The position numbers and the translations under genes are program-made. Below the pieces are notes generated by a model that was given only the letters and a program-made list of their open reading frames with translations, was not told where the DNA came from and did no database searches. From Diplocloster hominis (GTDB taxonomy: Bacteria > Bacillota > Clostridia > Lachnospirales > Lachnospiraceae), in assembly GCF_032380655.1 (NCBI RefSeq), contig NZ_JAWDIY010000003.1:186001-250000 (forward strand): a stretch of DNA of 64,000 bases, read 5' to 3'. Below are positions 62,057-64,000 of this stretch, piece by piece. Positions within the stretch are counted from its first letter, which is position 1. Every line of letters begins with the position of its first letter.

Positions 62057-62121
62057 CCGTTCCTCCAATCGTGCTGTTTTTCCAGCACCTCTCTTTTTTA
62101 TTTCACATCCCGGCAAAAACC

Positions 62122-62994
62122 CTATCCCTTGATTCCTCCCACCATAATCCCCTGAGTAAAATATTTCTGCACAAAAGGGAAGAACAACAAGATGGGCAGC
62201 ATTGCCAAAAAAATCTGTGCGGATCTGGTGGAGCGTTCCGATATCTGGGTAAGATCCACGATTGTCCGCATAGCGGAGCTGTCATTGGCCACGATTACTC
62301 TCTGCAGGAAGGTAGCCAGAGGATATTTCTCCGTGAAGTCCATGTAGATCAGTCCGTCAAACCAGCTGTTCCAATGGGAGACAAAGGTATACAGCGTCAC
62401 CGTGGCCAGCGCCGGCTTGCTCAGGGGTATATACAGACTGAACAGGATACGGAAATGCCCCGCTCCGTCCATCACTGCCGCTTCCTCCAGCTCCTTGGGA
62501 ACGTCCCGGAAGAAATTAATCATCAGCACCACGTTGAACACGGGCAGCGCTGTGGGCAGGACCAGGGCCCAGATCGTATTATTGATCTGAAGCACATTAT
62601 AGATCAGCACATAATAAGCCACCAGCCCGCCGCTGAATATGGTAGTGATAAACATAAACCAAACATAGAAGGTACGGATCCGGAATTCCCTCTGGCTTCT
62701 GGACAGGGGATAAGCCGTAAGTACCGTAAGGACGAAGTTAATGGACATCCCCACCGCGCACCTGAGGATGGTGGTCCCCATCGCCTTCCAGAACGCCTGC
62801 TGCTTTAAAATATACTCGTAGGACTCCAGATTACACTCCACCGGAAACAGGATCACACTTCCCGCGGTAACAGGTCCCTTTCCGCTCAGCGAAACCGCCA
62901 GTATATGTACCACTATAAAGATACAGGTAAGGGCAAAGGCTCCCATCAGCACACTGATCACCACACCTGTAAAACTACATTTTTCTCTCTTCAT
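62122..62994 (-). CDS. Sugar ABC transporter permease (LplC/YtcP type)
   Basis: 290 aa from the ATG at 62994 (MKREKCSFTGVVISVLMGAF), with GGAG upstream; a longer in-frame version begins in the preceding gene without support. Six membrane helices, EAA loop LEEAAVMDGAGHFRILFSL, and the common ending FVQKYFTQGIMVGGIKG. CUT1-type MalG-like subunit of the LplC/YtcP branch, usual partner of LplB-type permeases in importers for plant-glycan fragments. Confidence 0.92.
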   Translation of the reverse strand: MKREKCSFTGVVISVLMGAFALTCIFIVVHILAVSLSGKGPVTAGSVILFPVECNLESYEYILKQQAFWKAMGTTILRCAVGMSINFVLTVLTAYPLSRSQREFRIRTFYVWFMFITTIFSGGLVAYYVLIYNVLQINNTIWALVLPTALPVFNVVLMINFFRDVPKELEEAAVMDGAGHFRILFSLYIPLSKPALATVTLYTFVSHWNSWFDGLIYMDFTEKYPLATFLQRVIVANDSSAMRTIVDLTQISERSTRSAQIFLAMLPILLFFPFVQKYFTQGIMVGGIKG

Positions 62995-63041
62995 CTGCCT
63001 TGCTCCATTTTCTTCGTCACTGTAACAAAAGCCCCGGTTCA

Positions 63042-63941
63042 TCAGAAGATCCGATAATCCATATGCTTATATGTCACATAGTACACCGTTCCCATAATCA
63101 CCCCCGTGATAGAGGATTTCACCAGGCTAACCGCTGCGGATACACCGTATTGCCGCTGCATAAGTCCCAGCCGGTAGATCAGTGTATCCAGCACGTCTCC
63201 CGTCTCATAGATCTGGGGACTGTACATATTGAATATCTGATCAAAGCCTGCATTAAAAATATTCCCAATGCTCAGCAGGCCCATCAGTATAATAATCGGC
63301 ATAATCCCAGGAAGCATCACGTACCGAAGCTTGGCCAGGAAACCGGCACCGTCCAGCTGCGCGGCCTCATACAGGGCCGGATCGATCCCCATCAGGGCCG
63401 CGTAGTACACGATAGAACTGAACCCTATCTCCTTCCATATATCCGTCAGAATCATGACGGCGGGAAATGTTCTCTTATCTCCCAGGAAATATACAGCCTC
63501 CCCGCCCGCCCAGGTGATGATCTGATTGACCACGCCGCCGGACGGACTCAACATATCGGTAAAAATACCGGCCAGCACCACCCAGGAAATAAAGTGGGGC
63601 AGATAGACAGTAGTTTGAACCGCCTTTCGGAACCGCCGAAACGGTATAGCCGTCAGAGCCACAGCCACGGCTACGGCTCCCACCAGACCCAAACTTAACT
63701 TGGCAGCCGCGATGACTACCGTATTGCGCACGACCAGCCAGAAATCCGGCAGGGAAAAAGCATAGATGATATTTTGAAGTCCTACCCATTCCTGCCTGCC
63801 GAACAGTCCCTTCGCCGGCACAAAGTCCTGAAATGCCAGCACGATACCGTACAGAGGTATATAGGCAAATACTATCAGCACGATGGTGGCCGGTATGAGC
63901 ATCAAATACAGGGGCAGATTCCTTCTCCCATTCTTCTTCAT
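63042..63941 (-). CDS. Sugar ABC transporter permease (LplB type)
   Basis: 299 aa, six helices. The N-terminus (LPLYLMLIPATIVLIVFAYI, then PLYGIVLAFQDFVPAKGLFG) and the EAA loop YEAAQLDGAGFLAKLRYVML are characteristic of LplB/YteP-like subunits. Its ATG overlaps the stop codon of the upstream gene (ATGA). With the next permease it forms the channel of a glycan importer that lacks its own ATPase gene in this window. Confidence 0.93.
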   Translation of the reverse strand: MKKNGRRNLPLYLMLIPATIVLIVFAYIPLYGIVLAFQDFVPAKGLFGRQEWVGLQNIIYAFSLPDFWLVVRNTVVIAAAKLSLGLVGAVAVAVALTAIPFRRFRKAVQTTVYLPHFISWVVLAGIFTDMLSPSGGVVNQIITWAGGEAVYFLGDKRTFPAVMILTDIWKEIGFSSIVYYAALMGIDPALYEAAQLDGAGFLAKLRYVMLPGIMPIIILMGLLSIGNIFNAGFDQIFNMYSPQIYETGDVLDTLIYRLGLMQRQYGVSAAVSLVKSSITGVIMGTVYYVTYKHMDYRIF

Positions 63942-64000
63942 TGCTGATCCCTCATCCTATCGGTTACTTCCTGGGTCATCTGTTCTCCGCCCATCTGATT
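63938..64000 (-). CDS. C-terminal end of an upstream gene, probably the sugar-binding protein
   Basis: The last 20 codons of a frame entering from beyond the window (NQMGGEQMTQEVTDRMRDQQ), ending in a TGA that overlaps the permease ATG by four bases. In LplA/LplB/LplC-type operons this position usually holds the substrate-binding lipoprotein. The visible part is too short to prove it. Confidence 0.55.
   Translation of the reverse strand, partial: NQMGGEQMTQEVTDRMRDQQ

Overview
The window looks like chromosomal DNA of a Lachnospiraceae-type member of the Clostridia (Firmicutes). Reasons: GGAGG-type ribosome binding sites in front of almost every gene, sigma-A promoters with 17-bp spacers, a CIRCE heat-shock operator, YesM/YesN-type two-component systems beside sugar ABC transporters, and families typical of gut Clostridia (DUF5721-like protein, COG2509 FAD enzyme, Rpn-type nuclease, M56/BlaI pair). 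This placement is inference from gene content; no rRNA or tRNA gene is present.

Layout. 1-1.2 kb: end of a secreted protein gene, two overlapping small genes (one with a CxxC...CxxC motif), a gene remnant and hairpins. 1.2-4 kb: rpsB-tsf with a strong promoter, a structured leader and a terminator, then an Rpn/PD-(D/E)XK gene. 4.3-5.2 kb: inositol-monophosphatase-family gene. 5.2-12 kb: solute-binding lipoprotein, ATPase and fused double permease (Fe3+/sugar-phosphate-type ABC importer) followed by a YesM/YesN pair, all on the minus strand. 12.3-13.4 kb: a lipoprotein with two repeats. 13.6-19.8 kb: gltD and gltB. 20-25.3 kb: a broken glycosidase, a lipid kinase plus PAP2 phosphatase pair, and an M18 aminopeptidase. 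25.6-31.6 kb: accessory DNA with two MNT nucleotidyltransferase antitoxin-like genes, each followed by a truncated HEPN partner, an M50-like membrane protein and a BlaI/BlaR1-like pair with two visible operators. 31.7-36.3 kb: ECF sigma factor plus ABC-2 exporter operon. 36.4-41.7 kb: CIRCE-linked htpG, a parvulin-like lipoprotein and a COG2509 flavoprotein. 42-45 kb: Lrp/AsnC regulator, VOC protein, MATE exporter. 44.8-57.6 kb: alpha-xylosidase (GH31), sugar ABC transporter, GH116 beta-glucosidase, nucleoside hydrolase and a second YesM/YesN pair, which reads as a glycan-utilisation locus, perhaps for xyloglucan oligosaccharides. 59-60.4 kb: CNNM/CorC-type membrane protein behind a leader with a terminator. 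60.5-64 kb: GH4 glycosidase and another sugar ABC transporter running off the window.

The most unusual content is not coding. Five very long, almost perfectly self-complementary DNA elements (266-354 bp) sit between genes: one at 26866-27219, a pair at 38667-38932 and 39098-39375, and a pair at 57789-58067 and 58444-58726. Within each pair the apical core (94 or 151 nt) is about 95% identical and the two copies lie in opposite orientation. The 64-86 bp arms have diverged between copies, yet remain complementary to each other within every copy. Differences inside the cores also often preserve pairing. This is the reverse of a MITE (conserved ends, free middle). I do not recognise it as a described element class. 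Smaller dispersed repeats also recur: a 24-bp motif in three places, and a roughly 50-bp double-hairpin repeat in three places.
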